Source: Eucommia ulmoides
Taxonomy: Eukaryota; Streptophyta; Magnoliopsida; Garryales; Eucommiaceae
Length of the DNA: 64,000 nt
Reading direction: 5' to 3'
Assembly (NCBI GenBank): GCA_016647705.1
Contig: CM028333.1
Location: forward strand, 5,053,616 to 5,117,615
In this document: one piece after another, positions 12,526 through 24,830 of the stretch
Layout: the number at the start of each line of letters is the position of its first letter
Numbering within the stretch: the first letter of the stretch is position 1
The notes under the pieces: model-generated
Told to the model about the DNA's origin: nothing
The model's input: only the letters and a program-made list of their open reading frames with translations
Database searches by the model: none
Program-made: the position numbers and the translations under genes

Positions 12526-13111
12526 TGTAGGGTGGTCTCAGGTCTTTCTCAACCCAAAAAGTAGCTCATAAGTTGAGACTTTCCCTCACACTTATAACCT
12601 GACCACCAGCCCCCTTTTCAACATCTGATATGTGATAAACTCAACAATCTCTCCTTCACATATCGAGTCTTTGGTCGGTTAACCGTCGACTAGTCTCTCC
12701 GTTTGTGGTTATTGAGTCAGAGGAGTTGTAATCTAGGCTTTGATACTAGTATAGGGTGGTCTTGGGCCTGCCTTATCCCCAAAAGTTAGCTCATAAGGTG
12801 TGATTTTCTCTCACACTTATAACTTGACCACCAGACCCTTCCACATGCAATGTGGGATAAACCCAATAATCTCCTCCTCACACATCAGGCCTTTAGTCAG
12901 ATCACCCTTGACTAGTCTCTCCCTTTGTGACTATTAGGCAAAAGTTATTGTAAGTTGGGCTCTGATACCAGTGACTTGGGCTTTAATAAAAATGTAGGTT
13001 GGTCTTGGACTTCTCTTTACCCCAAAAACTACTTTGTGAGATAAGACTTTCTCTCACACTTATAACATGACCATCAATCTCTTCCTCATCCAATGTGGGA
13101 TAAACCCAATA
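12526..13111 (-). mobile_element. TRIM-like miniature LTR element in tandem (3 LTRs)
   Basis: Three copies of a ~120-bp LTR-like unit (about 12526-12646, 12750-12868 and 12993-13111) start near TGTAGGGTGGTC and end near GTGGGATAAACCCAACA. They are separated by ~100-bp internal pieces. Each internal piece ends in a reverse complement of an initiator-tRNA-Met primer site, clearest as GCTCTGATACCA at 12959-12970, which places the element on the minus strand. Short LTRs, a tiny internal region, a primer site and tandem sharing of LTRs are hallmarks of TRIM elements. No coding capacity is expected. Related arrays lie at 25350-25690 and 27650-28240. Confidence 0.7.
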
Positions 13112-13669
13112 GATGCCTCACACAGATCCATGTGAGCATCATAGGAGTCTAAGTGCTCGATAGGGTCGGTGTTCCCATGATATGTCCCGATGTAAGATGG
13201 TAGCTTGCAATTCAATGGGACTTTTTTTTCTTGAGGACCTGAGTAGTGAAAGGTGGTGCACACATTTTCAATACATCTTGAACATTGGGCTCTCTTTTTT
13301 CGATCTGACTAAGCTTTTCATTGATTATATTAACCTAATATCGGAGATTACTATTTTCTTGGCGGTCTCAATCCGATCGATAAGTCCTTGATTGTGACCT
13401 TGAAGACACCTCTATCGAATAAGGCAGACCCTTAGGAGAGAAATCTGTCGCACGCCCACTTGCTAAGGTGTTAGTAGGAGCAACCACTGGATTGGCATCA
13501 CATTTATTCTTTCTAGGACCAAACAGGTTGTACCCTTGGAATGAGCTTAGAGCAAACACTGGTTGTCCTCTCAGGATGTGAAGCTACCTGCCTCTTTTGG
13601 GATGCCAATTTTGCTGAGTGAAGTTCCTCTATCTCTCTGTGGAGTCACTCCAACTCACACCTGAGTTCT
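13112..13669 (-). mobile_element. Ty3/gypsy gag fossil, part 1
   Basis: On the minus strand a short frame reads KLPSYIGTYHGNTDPIEHLD, the conserved opening of the plant Ty3/gypsy gag domain (compare the general pattern FKLP..YDGTSDP..HL). The homology is patchy and the copy is broken in several places. The same fossil appears to resume at 16628, on the other side of an LTR inserted at 13670-16627. Confidence 0.6.
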
Positions 13670-14219
13670 TGTAAGACCCCGACTTTTGACCTACATAAAA
13701 TTCAAGCCGCGTTTTAATATTTCAAAAAAAAAAAAAGGGGGGGGTAAATTTCGATATTTCTTTTATGAATTAAAATTTTAGAGGGTTGTATTGAAATTTT
13801 GTATAAACATTAAAACATAGATTGGGTTCAATTGCTACCCCAACATAATATAAGGGTAGGTTTGTGTAATATTACAAAAATATCTTCATTTTATATATAT
13901 AGAGAGAGAATGGGGGATTGGTGAAGTGGTAAAGAAGGCATGAACATTGTCCGGCCGATTGAGCACACGCACATGTATATATATATATATATATACACAA
14001 AGAAAATCAGGAAGAAAAATCCAGAACCGAAAAGAAAGAAGAGAGAGAAAGGAAAAGAAAGAAGAGAGAGGAAAGTCGCCGGCGGTGGGCTTGCGGTTTG
14101 GATGCCTCGTCTCCGGTAAGTGGGTGTGTGTGTGTTCTATTTTCGTCCATCGTCTCGTGTATTGTGTGTGTATTGTTGTGTATGTATGTGTGTGAGCAGT
14201 ATGTGTGTATGTGGGTATG

Positions 14220-14254
<35 letters not shown>

Positions 14255-16627
14255 TGTGTGTCATCGAAAAACAGAGGAGATAGAGAGATGAAGGTGGGTT
14301 CGTTGGTGAGTATTCGGTAGTCAGCGATTGTGTGGGTGTGGTTAGTGTTCTGCTCAACTGTTCCGATGTGTGGGTGTGTGAGTGTCGCCGTCGGTTAGTT
14401 GGCTGGCGGTGAGTTAGTGGATTCTGTTGACGGTGGGGTGACAATCGTATGTGTTCCTTGTTTTTTGTTATAACAGGGTGTTGCGTATACGTGTTCCGGC
14501 GGTGATGGATGTGTCTTGTTCGTATAAGTGTGGGTGTGTTCTTCCAGTGGGGTGTCGCCGGCGGTGGGTTAGAGAGAGAGAACTTACTGGTGGTGTGAGT
14601 TTTGTTTGGCGAGGTGTGTGTGAAACTGTCGGTGTATGTGTGAGTGCTCCTCTGCTTGAATCGTGATGTATGTGTGTTGTGTATGAGAGAGAGAGTTGTT
14701 GGTGGTGGTCGTTATCGAAATTGGTAAGTGGAGAGCAAGAAAGGTGGTTGAGTTTCCAAAACAGAGCAGGAGGAGGAAGACGATCACCGCCGCAGCGGTG
14801 GGGGTTCGTCGCAACGGTGGGAATTTCAGTAAAGAAAGACTTGGTTCTGTCGCATGTTCGTTGCGACGGTGGAAGATCAGTGTGTTGAGCATGGAATTGT
14901 CCTCCTAAGCGGTGGATTTTCGCCCAGGCGGTGAAACTGCAGTGTGTAGTTTAGAGAAAGGTAGAAGCAGTCACTCGTTCGCCTAGGCGGTGGGACATCG
15001 CTTAGGCAGTGGGGAGCAGAATCAAGAATATATGAAATTTTAGGGAAATCCACGATTGGTTCGGAACAGGTAACATTTTCCAATTTATTTAATAAATTCT
15101 AAATTTAGTTTCTAACCTTAGAATATCAAAATAAGAATAATAAACAATGAGATCGTTTATATGAATTAGGTGTAATCGTAAATTTTAACGACGATAAACT
15201 AGTCGAATAGCATCTTCATATATAAAAACGTGGGGAATGAGAAATTTATGAACGTAGGGCTTGCATTGTACGATTAAGTTATTTTCTCCATAATATTAAT
15301 TTAGGCCTTGTTACAATAGGTTCAAAATTGTCGAAAGTTCAGTAGCGGATATTTGGTGGAGCTTTTGAGAGCAGAATATCAAGTGAGTGTATTGTCTTCT
15401 TACCAAAACTATTTTTATATATATAATGAAAAAATGTGTTTATTTCAGATTGTACGATTATATATGTGATATGGATCAAGCAGGTTTTTGGGGTGAGTTG
15501 GTAAAATAATTTTTTGGGGAATTGTGTTGGTTTCTGAAAAGAATGATATTTAATAATTTTCATTGGTTTTGGCGGCTTTAAAAGATAGTGGATAATATTT
15601 GGTTTTCAAAATAAAATAAAAGGAAAAAATGATTTTGTTGAAATTAGACGGTTTTCAAACAAAGGTGAAAAATATGATTTTTCGGATATGAAAATTTGGT
15701 TTTGAGAAAAAAAGGTGGACGTTGGTGATTTTGACGATATTGATGAGATGGTGATTTATATTAGGGTCTGTCCAGAGGATGATCCGGCAGATGGATATTG
15801 ATTTGTGATTTGATGATAATATTATTAAGTTGACTATGCCATAGTTTGTGTCCTGTCCGGAAGGTGGTCTGACAGGTGGTGATTCATATTATGTCATGTC
15901 TAGAGGGTGGTCCGGCAGGTGATGATTGATATTATGTGGTGATATATACTATAGCTTCCGGAGACGTCCGGTAGGCGGTGATCTGCGCAGTTAGGTCCGC
16001 TAAGAAGGCATATCCTACAGATGGTTACGGTACCGTTGCAACTCCCGATCGTGAGGTTAAAACGATCACTATGGCTTAACCGGTGGGTATGGGGTTGTGA
16101 TGTGTGTTTGAGATGTGGTGTTTTACTTATGTTGGGTGATTTATTATTATGGTGATTGGTATTATTTTATATTAGATGGATTTGAATGGAATTTATTTAT
16201 ATCGTTTTATTTTCACTGCTTATATACTTGAGATTTTACGAGTTACATGGTGTTTACATACTTACGCTTGATATATTTAGATGTTGTAAAATAAATTTCT
16301 ATTATTGTAAAAAATGTGTTTACTAAGAAGGCAATACACTCGCAGGTGAAACAGCTAGGAATCGGTCCTCTACTGGTACTAGGTAGAGCTATGTGATAGA
16401 GTCATATGGGCGATTGAGAGAAGCTATCAAAGGCGAACCTATAAAAGGTTCATGGATAAATATTTTTAGTTAGGGAAAAGTTTGGGACATGTGTGTCCCT
16501 CATAATAGATGTTTGTATTATTAAGTGTGTGTATATTGTCATTCATTAGTTTATTTGGGTTTTTGGTGATGTCATGTTGTAGTCACACCAACCTCGGGAT
16601 GACGGGTGTCGAGGACAGGTTGTGACA
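13670..16627. mobile_element. Solo long LTR, copy 2 (LTR-retrotransposon fossil)
   Basis: The unit begins TGTAAGACCCCGAC and ends GGTTGTGACA, giving TG...CA termini over 2958 bp. It is flanked by GTTCT (13665-13669) and ATTCT (16628-16632), a 5-bp target duplication with one mismatch, which is what a solo LTR leaves behind. It contains a TG microsatellite (about 14221-14250), a TA run at 13977-13994 and a set of GCGGTGG boxes at 14790-15015. Its second half matches 1-2238. No gene is present. The likely family is a plant Ty3/gypsy element with long LTRs; that is inference. Confidence 0.75.
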
Positions 16628-17060
16628 ATTCTTGTCATTCTTTTCTTAACTCTTATTCCAACAACGCTCATGTTGTGCTTTTGGTTCTTCATCTGCAATG
16701 GCATGTGTCTCACTCTAAGGAGGCATGTAACCTTGCGACAAAGACGGTGGTGGTAGCAGCAGCTGAGTCTACCCAACAATTCTTTCCATATTCTGAGAGA
16801 TGTCTAATATCTCACTCATCAATTCCAACAACAAGGCATGGGATTCACCAGATGGTCTAGTACTCGAATTTGCCATATGGATCGGTTGTCTTTCGTTTTC
16901 TTGCGCACTTGTCATAATTTTGGTCGAAGAGTAACCATAAATCTTCTCAAACAAAATTGTTGTTGTTTCCTACAGATGACATCAATCTTATGGTCTGTCT
17001 TGATAGTACTCGAGCTTAACACTCAGGAGACTCACTATTATAGTCAGTGTTGACGTCATC
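16628..17060 (-). mobile_element. Ty3/gypsy gag fossil, part 2
   Basis: The minus strand encodes a Gln/Glu-rich stretch with ANSSTRPSGESHALLLELMS, which resembles the variable N-terminal part of plant Ty3/gypsy gag proteins. With the piece at 13112-13669 on the other side of the solo LTR it probably formed one older element. It is broken and has no intact frame. Confidence 0.45.
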
Positions 17061-19115
17061 CTCGATTTTGACCCCAAAATTCTAGGCATAATCCTCGAAT
17101 CCCAATGTTGAGTTCGGTTACATATTCATGTCACGTGAATCTAAAAGAGTTATGCTCGAGATTTACGTGTGTTCTACATGAACCTTTCCCTACACATTAC
17201 AATATTTAGGACCTTTCAAAATACCCTTAGTCAATAATTAACATTACATGGGATCTAGAAAGTAATTAAGATCGAGCATACAAACTTGTAAATATCTCTT
17301 TAATTAATAGTTGAAATTTACTCCGTATATAATAAAATTTTAAGCATGAGAGCTTAAGTTTTGTATCAAAAATATATATACCTAAAAATGTACATAAATC
17401 ACACCTAAAATAACCTATATAATTGATTTTTTTCAAAAAAAAAAGAAAAAAAACTTATATAATTGAAAGCCCATCCATGCAAGTGACATGATAGAGAATG
17501 GTCCCATCTGCCTAGTGGTTGAGACACAATCATCATACAAACTTGTAACAGAATTTTCATGCCACCCAATGAATCCATTAATTTCAATAATTCTTGTAAT
17601 CTTTTTTTTTTTTTTTTAAATATATACAATAATTTATTTTTATTTTATTTTGTGGGATAGTACTTAGTTGTCACATTTGAGACATATAAAATTGCGCGAA
17701 ATTACAAGGTGGGCTTCAGGAGTTTTCTTTCTTTATTTATTTTTAAATTTAATTTGAATTATATTTTCTCATTTTCACTTGAGTTTTTTTTCTTTATCTA
17801 AATATTATGTTGATTTATTTTCCGATTTTCTTTTTCTAGTACAAACGTTTGGGAAGAAAATTTTGAACATTAGACCTTCTAATAAAGTGATATATTAGAT
17901 AACCACTAGGGTACAAGTCTTGTGTTTTCCATGATATAATATTTATCAATCTAAACTATTGTTTTTCGAGCTTTTATATATATTACAAAAATGTATAAAA
18001 AAATATGATGCAAAACTGAAAATTTATACAATAAATTAGTACAGTTTTTTCTAAATATTTTTTCATTGAGTGTTGAAATTGATTTGAGAAAAATGTATAC
18101 ATAAGATTGTACAAAAGTTTTTTGGGAAAAAAATTCTTGTCCTGTCCAAAAATTACACAACCTCACTTTTAAGATGGTTAAATTAAATTATATTTTGTAA
18201 TCTTTAAAATTTATATATGTATTTAATTGACTATTTTTTTTTATTATTTACTACACTAGAAATTTTTCTTGCCTGAAGATACTATATCAATTTTTAAATT
18301 TGTAGGCGTAAAAACATAATAAATAATAACTTGCTTCCATAAGTAACGATCGAGATGCGAAATTTTTAGGCGGAATGTTTTTCTTAATTTTTTTTTTTCA
18401 TATTTCAATCTCGTCATTTTTTTCAAATTAATCTTAATATTTAGGAAAAATATATTTAAAAAAATCATCTTGATCAATTAATATATTTTTTGAATTTATA
18501 AATTAAAAACTTAATATAATATTTAGACGCAGAAAATCTATAGTTGTAAATAAAAAACATAAACTTATTGATAAAGACATGAAAAATTTAACGTTAAGAG
18601 TTTTTTCTTGGAGATTACTTTCGATCTAATGAAAAGAAGAAGAAGATGGATTTTAGGTCCACTTACCACGTGCGTGGCACTTTCATATGCGACCCTTCCA
18701 ACAGCCACATGGGTCTATCTACTACTCAATATATGGTGTTAATTTGGTCGTTGTCACATGCTCATCTTTCATTTATCTCTTCTCCAATAGATATTAATCC
18801 GGTTGGTAAAAGACTATTTTTTTTTTTATTAAATAGGATTTGATTTTTAAAAAAAATATTTTAAAAATTAAAATTTAAATTTAATCCTAAATATATCAGG
18901 TACTTTTAAGGGTGTTGCGCCCTTAAGATTGCATATGGAGGCGATTAATCGATATGCGCGTAAACTAATTATGACACAGTTCACTTTCCAAAAACACAAA
19001 TTATCATCTCTTCTCTACTTCCATTTATACATCACCAATTTTTACATATATTACACAGATTTTAATTTAAATAGTTAAATAAAAAAATAAAATAGCTTAA
19101 TTTGGTACTTTAAAT

Positions 19116-19161
<46 letters not shown>

Positions 19162-19384
19162 AAACACACGTGAACAGAGAGACGGAAGCAAACATGGGCG
19201 GCAAAACAATGAAAATGGCACAAAGTCCGTGCATAAGAGAGGAAGAGATACAGGAGCAAACATGGATGACAAAGCAATGAACATAGAGTCTCTGTGTGTG
19301 TGAGAGAAAGATAAATTGAAGTGCGATGAGGTGACAACTAACCCTAATATTAACATATTGTTTGATATCCACTATGGTTAAAGC
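17061..19384. other. AT-rich stretch without a recognisable gene
   Basis: Short frames exist on both strands but are composed of AT-rich low-complexity residues without family resemblance. Nothing in this stretch is supported as a gene, RNA or regulatory element apart from the microsatellite listed separately. Confidence 0.5.
19118..19159. repeat. (TA)n microsatellite
   Basis: An uninterrupted run of about 20 TA units. The Tyr/Ile-rich reading frames across it on the minus strand are artefacts of the repeat. Confidence 0.95.
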
Positions 19385-19822
19385 TTAGGGCGAATCCCAA
19401 AATTTTGAATAGTAGGAGCGTCTTACAAGTAATAAAATAAAAATATTATTAAAAACAAAAAGAAAATCATAAAAAAAAATGGATATATACAAAATAAATT
19501 CAATAATATATATAAAATAACAAATAAATAATCATATTTTAATATCAATTTATCAATTTTCATAAGCCAATAAATTTAGATTTGGTCAATTTATTATTCA
19601 TTCTTTTTCAAATAAAAAAGATTTTTTACATCACGGATATTATTCTTTTGAGTTATTTCATAACAATATCTATTTAGTGGAGGCGATTCAACGTTCATCT
19701 ATTGTTTTACTTATTAATTAGATAAAAATAAATAAAAAATAAAAATACACAATTTAAAATATGATTAAAAAATTCAATGGGGGCCAAGGCCCCCACTGGA
19801 CCCTTCTTGGTTCGCCCATGAT
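19385..19822. mobile_element. Possible hAT-like non-autonomous element
   Basis: The left end reads TAGGGCGAATCCCAAAATTTT. The right end, GGTTCGCCCATG, is its imperfect inverse and is preceded by a GGGGGCCAAGGCCCCC palindrome. Similar ends (GGGGCGAACCC...GGTTCGCCCC) are common in plant hAT-type elements. Flanking duplications are not clear, so this is a moderate call. Confidence 0.45.
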
Positions 19823-22130
19823 TAAAATTAATTATCATAAAATTTGATTAAAAAAACAAAAGAAATAGACAAAATAAATAAAATAAAATAAAATAAATAA
19901 ATGATTATATACTTGAACACGCTTCCTACATGTATAGTCAAATGGAAATTTCATTCTCAATTGCATGGAAGCATCTTCATCCTATTAATCAATTTCTTTG
20001 ATTCCATTTTTTTCTTTGGTATAGCAATATTATCACAGTCATAAAGGGTGGGTGTAAGACTAATTTCGTTCGAGATATGTGATTGTTTCTCCTGATAAAT
20101 ATTTTTTCGCAAATTCAAACCTTTAACTCTGCAGAGACTATTCAACTGTTTTAACTCAAACGGGTCTTACTACTTGAGTCACACTATTCTTAGATTTCAT
20201 CTAATAAAACCTTTTTTTTGTTTTTCCCAAAGAAAAGCAGTTGTGATTTACACGAAAATCATTAGCCAATAAAAAAAGTTTAAGCATTATTTTATATACA
20301 TTAGATGTGATCTCGATCGGCATTTCGTAAATTGCACTTTAACCCCTACATTTACATTAAGCACATCATTTTATATTTGAAAATTTGACATTTTCATTTC
20401 ATGAACTAATAATATGATATTAAAAAAATAGTGAGATCTTTTCTTATGATCTCTCTCTTGTGTGCGTCTTTTAGTCAATATCAAATAGATTGGATCCATC
20501 AAGTGTTTGGGTTATAGGCAAAAGCGCAATTTACCACAACATTTGATTGTACAATTAACAAATAAAAATAAATAAATAACCACATGCAATGATACACAAA
20601 TTTACTAGTTCGACATATGTGTCTACGTCTGCGGATAGTGGAGGTATTCGACTATGGTCGTAGAATAAATTATGGAGATAGTAGATGATATATATGTACA
20701 CAAAACAACAGAGACAACCAGTGTTGAATTCCTGATCACCCTGATGTTTCTAAAACTCGCAATCCTCAACTCTCATCACTCTTGCTTTGATGGTTACACC
20801 TCTCCAATAAGTTTCAGTAAAATATGTATATAGGTGATGAAACCCAAAAATGGTTCACCGAACACGTCCCTATGAAATCTAGAATATTTAATTTCTCCTA
20901 ACTTCAATTACCCGCACAACTCAGGTTCCTGCAAAACAATGCACCGCAGGTGGACCTACTGGCGTTGCACATCCGGTGTGAGAATAAGTCGAGAGCTCTC
21001 AAGAAAATTGGACAAAGTATTTGCTAGAAAAAAATAGCCCCCCCAAATCCCATATTTGTAGTCGAGGGAGGAGGACTTGTTTGACAAGTCCTCCCTGATA
21101 TCGGTCCATTACCATAACTATCATGTAACCGGCGGGATATGAGATTAATGAGCCGTTACTCGGTGGTGTAACAACTCTTTCCGTAAGAGCGGTCGGTGTT
21201 GTTACTATTGGTGATAATTATTGAAATTTCAAAATAATTACTTAAATAATTATGAAATAAAACTAATAATGGTTAAACAATATTAATGCAAACATTAACT
21301 AATTATTTATGAACAGTAAAATCAAAATATGAAACTTCTGTAAAAAAATTGAAGTATATATATAATTAGAAACGTGACGTGAACGTTTACGTAATAAAAA
21401 TAGAGGCAACAAGTGAATAAAGTAAACGTTTACATAACGGAAATAGAATAAGTAGCAGAGACAGAAGGTGTGAACGTTTACGTAATAGAAATAATGAATT
21501 AAACTTTAAATAAAAATTTACTTGAAAATTCAAACAATGAGTAATAACGAACTAAATCAAGATTAGAGTTTGACTATATGTCCTTAAAGTAGATTCGCGC
21601 TCTCACATTGATGTTAATGGTTGAATGGATGTCTTTATTTCATGGTACAATGATCTTCAATTTTTTGATACAAACACTTGAAACAAAAATATTCGACGAA
21701 CTAAACTTGTACTTGAATTTTCACAAAATTCTATATGTTTTGTGTTTTGATAGTGATATTAAGTGATAATATTGTGAATCAAACTAATTGAAATGAATGT
21801 AAAATCTCTTATTTATAGAAGACACCATTGAATGGATGTAATTTTGAAAAGGTACCTGTTCACGTGAACATTCACGCGAACAATCACCATTAAGCATTTA
21901 CGTCGGTTCATTGGTATTGTTTCAAGATTAACTGTTAATCAATTAATTAACTACTTAACAACTACTAATTTAAAATTTAAATTGTCTTTGCGGGTCAACA
22001 TCCGACCCGACTTGGATCATACCCAAACCCAAAACGGATCCAAACCCGATCCAAATATGGATCGAAGTAACCCGACCTGGCCCTGTCCATTCCGGGTTAA
22101 AAGTTTGTTACTTAGCAACTTGCCTTTATT
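19823..22130. other. Gene-free stretch with LTR-like and short-motif repeats
   Basis: 20600-20660 contains the phrase AGTTCGACATATGTGTCTACG, resembling the 'GTTCGGC...GCCTACGTC' phrase common in plant LTRs (compare 34255-34280), so 20540-21100 may be an LTR remnant. Between 21375 and 21500 the phrase GAACGTTTACGTAATA or a close variant occurs three times. GTTCACGTGAACATTCACG lies near 21860. No coding sequence is supported. Confidence 0.4.
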
Positions 22131-22139
22131 TTCAACTTT

Positions 22140-22290
22140 ATAATTTGATATAAGCTCAATTTCTTTCTCCACAGCCAATGTAGGATAACTTACAACTTAT
22201 AACTTGACAAGATGTTTAAGTTCTCCTTCCACAAGAGATGTGGGATAGCTCATCTATTCTGAGTCTTCAACCAATTTCAAGTTGGTTACT
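22140..22290. mobile_element. TRIM-like LTR fragment
   Basis: Contains CCACAAGAGATGTGGGATAGC and CTTATAACTTGACAAG, both recognisable as parts of the LTR unit seen at 12526-13111. Only fragments remain and no primer site is visible. Confidence 0.4.
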
Positions 22291-22864
22291 ATGAGAATTA
22301 AAATCTCATTCAAAATTTAATCATTTTTTGCATGTAAATATATTACGTTGATCCTCAAACGGCGAAAAACGCAAATGAATACTAACCCAATTAATTTAAT
22401 TAATGGGTCTCACTTTAATTAATCAATTAAAGTAGCAAAAATTCTAATAGTTACTGTGCCCAGGATGGAAGCCGGTGGTATGGCCTATAGGGCTTTTGTC
22501 CGTGACACGTGCCAGACAGACATGTGGCAATAATTTGTGTCTGATCTGAATTTCTCTTCATCAGATACCCCTTTATTCTTGTACATATGGTGTAGTGTTT
22601 GGGAATATTAATGGGAGAGTAGTCCCGAGATCAAGTTTTGAGGAAAGAACTAGGGATAACCCCCAGCGTTTACTAGGTAAGGTTTAGTCCAGTTCGCGTT
22701 TTTTTTCGAGGACAAATTTGATTGCATGCAGATTTGATGCAGCGTGTGCCTTTTCACGGATAACCTTTAGTATCCATAATTATTTTAGCCTTCCCTTATT
22801 CGTTAGTCTTGTCAATGCTTCACTTTTGAGGTTCCTGCCCATTGGCATTCCCTTTTTCTTTCGC

Positions 22865-22873
22865 CTATATAAA
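22865..22873 (+). promoter_or_regulatory. TATA box upstream of the decayed coiled-coil frame
   Basis: CTATATAAA lies 86 bases before the ATG at 22959, followed by a pyrimidine-rich leader. Spacing fits a plant RNA polymerase II promoter. Whether it is still active is unknown. Confidence 0.45.
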
Positions 22874-22958
22874 TCGCGTTGTGCGTCTCAATTTTCCTTT
22901 ATTTGTTTTCATCAAATATTATTTTTTTAGTGATTTCTATTTTTCTCAATCTTTCAAC

Positions 22959-23393
22959 ATGGACTCCATCCCCTACGAGATAGAGGAGCACCAAGAGAGG
23001 CAAGTATGAAATGCTCGGAAGATGGAGATTTTGATTGCGGAGTTGAAAACAGAGGTAATAGGTAAGAACTAACCACTGTCTCCGTAAGATCGAGGAACTT
23101 CGAGTTCTGAATGTTTCCTTAGACTCCAGACATAACACTATTGTTTTGGAGATGCTCATGACGTTGGAGAGATTTGAGGAAGAGGAGTCAAGGGCTAATA
23201 ATCTCTCGGCAACTCTAGAGGTTGAGAGGGAACTTCAAGCTCGGGTTGAGGCACTGAACCAGGCATGTAAGACAAAGATCAGGAAACTCTTCGATTTGCT
23301 TTGGGAGTATATGGTGGTGGATGACTATCCTTCTATTGACAATGAAACCGCTTCGGGCCTGCGAAGACCTCCTCCCCTCTCAGAGGAAAATTA
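22959..23393 (+). pseudogene. Decayed coiled-coil protein frame, unrecognised family
   Basis: A start codon at 22959 opens a short frame beginning MDSIPYEIEEHQERQ. Further coding-like sequence follows, ending at 23391-23393 with a Glu/Leu/Arg-rich stretch (ERFEEEESRANNLSATLEVE, then ELQARVEALNQACK) that looks like a coiled coil. The open part at 23146-23393 encodes about 80 residues and ends RRPPPLSEEN. The frame is not continuous from the start codon and seems broken in a few places, unless small introns are present. A TATA box and leader lie upstream, and an AATAAAG sequence follows the stop at about 23400. I do not recognise the family; it may be a host pseudogene or a piece of a transposon-encoded protein. 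Confidence 0.4.
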
Positions 23394-23948
23394 AAAGAAT
23401 AAAGTTTTTTTTTTTTTTTTTTTTAGTGTGTGTGCTCATTTTGTTTTTGTACGAGGTACCCCCTATTTTTTCCTTGTAAGGGGGGTAATTTCCCTTTCCC
23501 TCTCTCTATACAAAAAACTTGATTTTTAATATTCTTCTTTTGTCTTACTTGCTTTTTCGTTGATTGAATGCATATTGAGTCGTAGGAACAACATAGTAAT
23601 AGGAAAAGACGTGGCGATAAAAAACAATAGGTAGTACTATGTAGATAGTAGGAAAACCAAGCAGGTTGTAGCAAATTGAGCTTAGTAAAAGGACCCTTAA
23701 ATTCTGACAGCCTCCTCTCTCTAGCCCTTTGCTCAGGTATGCCTGAGTTTTTGAGTATGCTCAAGTATAATTGAAGTAATAGGAGGATTATTCAAGTTGT
23801 CGCCGAGCCATCCATGTCAAGTTGCAGTGATCGGCTGGTCGGTTGAGTGTGCCCCAGCATCCTGGTCTCAAATTCCTTCCCACCCATGAATGTCGACGTA
23901 ATTATCGTCAATCTATGGTGTGTGAACACTCGTAGTAGTTTGATCGAA

Positions 23949-23951
<3 letters not shown>

Positions 23952-23992
<41 letters not shown>
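23952..23992. repeat. (TA)n microsatellite
   Basis: About 20 uninterrupted TA units followed by TGTATGTATT. The downstream 24000-24090 sequence is an AT-only inverted repeat (ATAATTATAATATTAAATAA against its complement). Confidence 0.9.
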
Positions 23993-24000
<8 letters not shown>

Positions 24001-24129
24001 TAAATGGAATATCTATTATAATTATAATATTAAATAAAATTATAATTTTATAATTTTATTTAATGGAATATATATTAAATTAAATAAAATATCAACAAGG
24101 ATAATATGGTTGAGTTGATACGACCTAGG

Positions 24130-24830
24130 GGCAAACTTTGTCCATGTACCTGTTCAAAAGGAGCTGTTAAAAATGATCTGTTTAAAATAAGTTAGTGAAA
24201 AATAGTTGTGCACTATCTGGTAAATTTGTCAAAAAAAAAAAAATACATGTTGTAAAAGAGAAACATGCAATGAGCATTTTGGTAAATATTTGTGAAAAAC
24301 ATTAAAAGACTACTAAGTCATGAAATAGACATATTATATTTATTCATTTATTCCTAATATTGACCAAATATAAAAATAAAATACATATAAACAAATATTA
24401 ATTGTATTAACCTATGATTGTAAAAAAAATTATAAATGAAAATATCTGACATGTTTTAAAGAAAAATAAATAAATATTAAAATTGAGTATCATTCGATAA
24501 GAAAAATTAAATATTATTTAATAATAATAATAAAATAAAAATGAGAATAATCTCCTCATACACAATTTTATCAATTAAAGAAGTTATTTTAATTTTTTAG
24601 AATATCATTTTTTTATTTTCGAAAGCAGCCTAACAGTTATATGAATTTTTTTAAATATCATTCTTCTGACTTTTAAAAGTAATTTTTTTTCATAAAAAAA
24701 TCTTCTTCTTTTTTTTTTTAAAAAAAAAAAAAAAATTTTAAAAAAATAAATAAATTGTCAAACTCATTTAGACGGACTTCTCCTAAAACATCCAAAAAAA
24801 AAATAAAAAAAGTGGCAATAGTTTGCCCTA
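24130..24830. repeat. Dispersed AT-rich repeat, copy 1
   Basis: Phrases such as GGTAAATTTGTCAAAAA, ATTTATTCCTAATATTGACC and ATAAAATACATATAAACAAATATT recur in the same order at 29250-29300 and 29755-29830. The second copy is split by an inserted MITE. The family is probably an AT-rich MITE or other non-coding transposon; the ends were not resolved. Confidence 0.55.

Noticed and set aside
14007-14444. Long His/Thr-rich and Cys/Val-rich frames on both strands
   Set aside because: They follow from the (TG)n microsatellite and related repeats inside the solo LTR.
19075-19372. Three overlapping minus-strand frames with Tyr/Ile runs
   Set aside because: They run through the (TA)n microsatellite, and no family resemblance was found.
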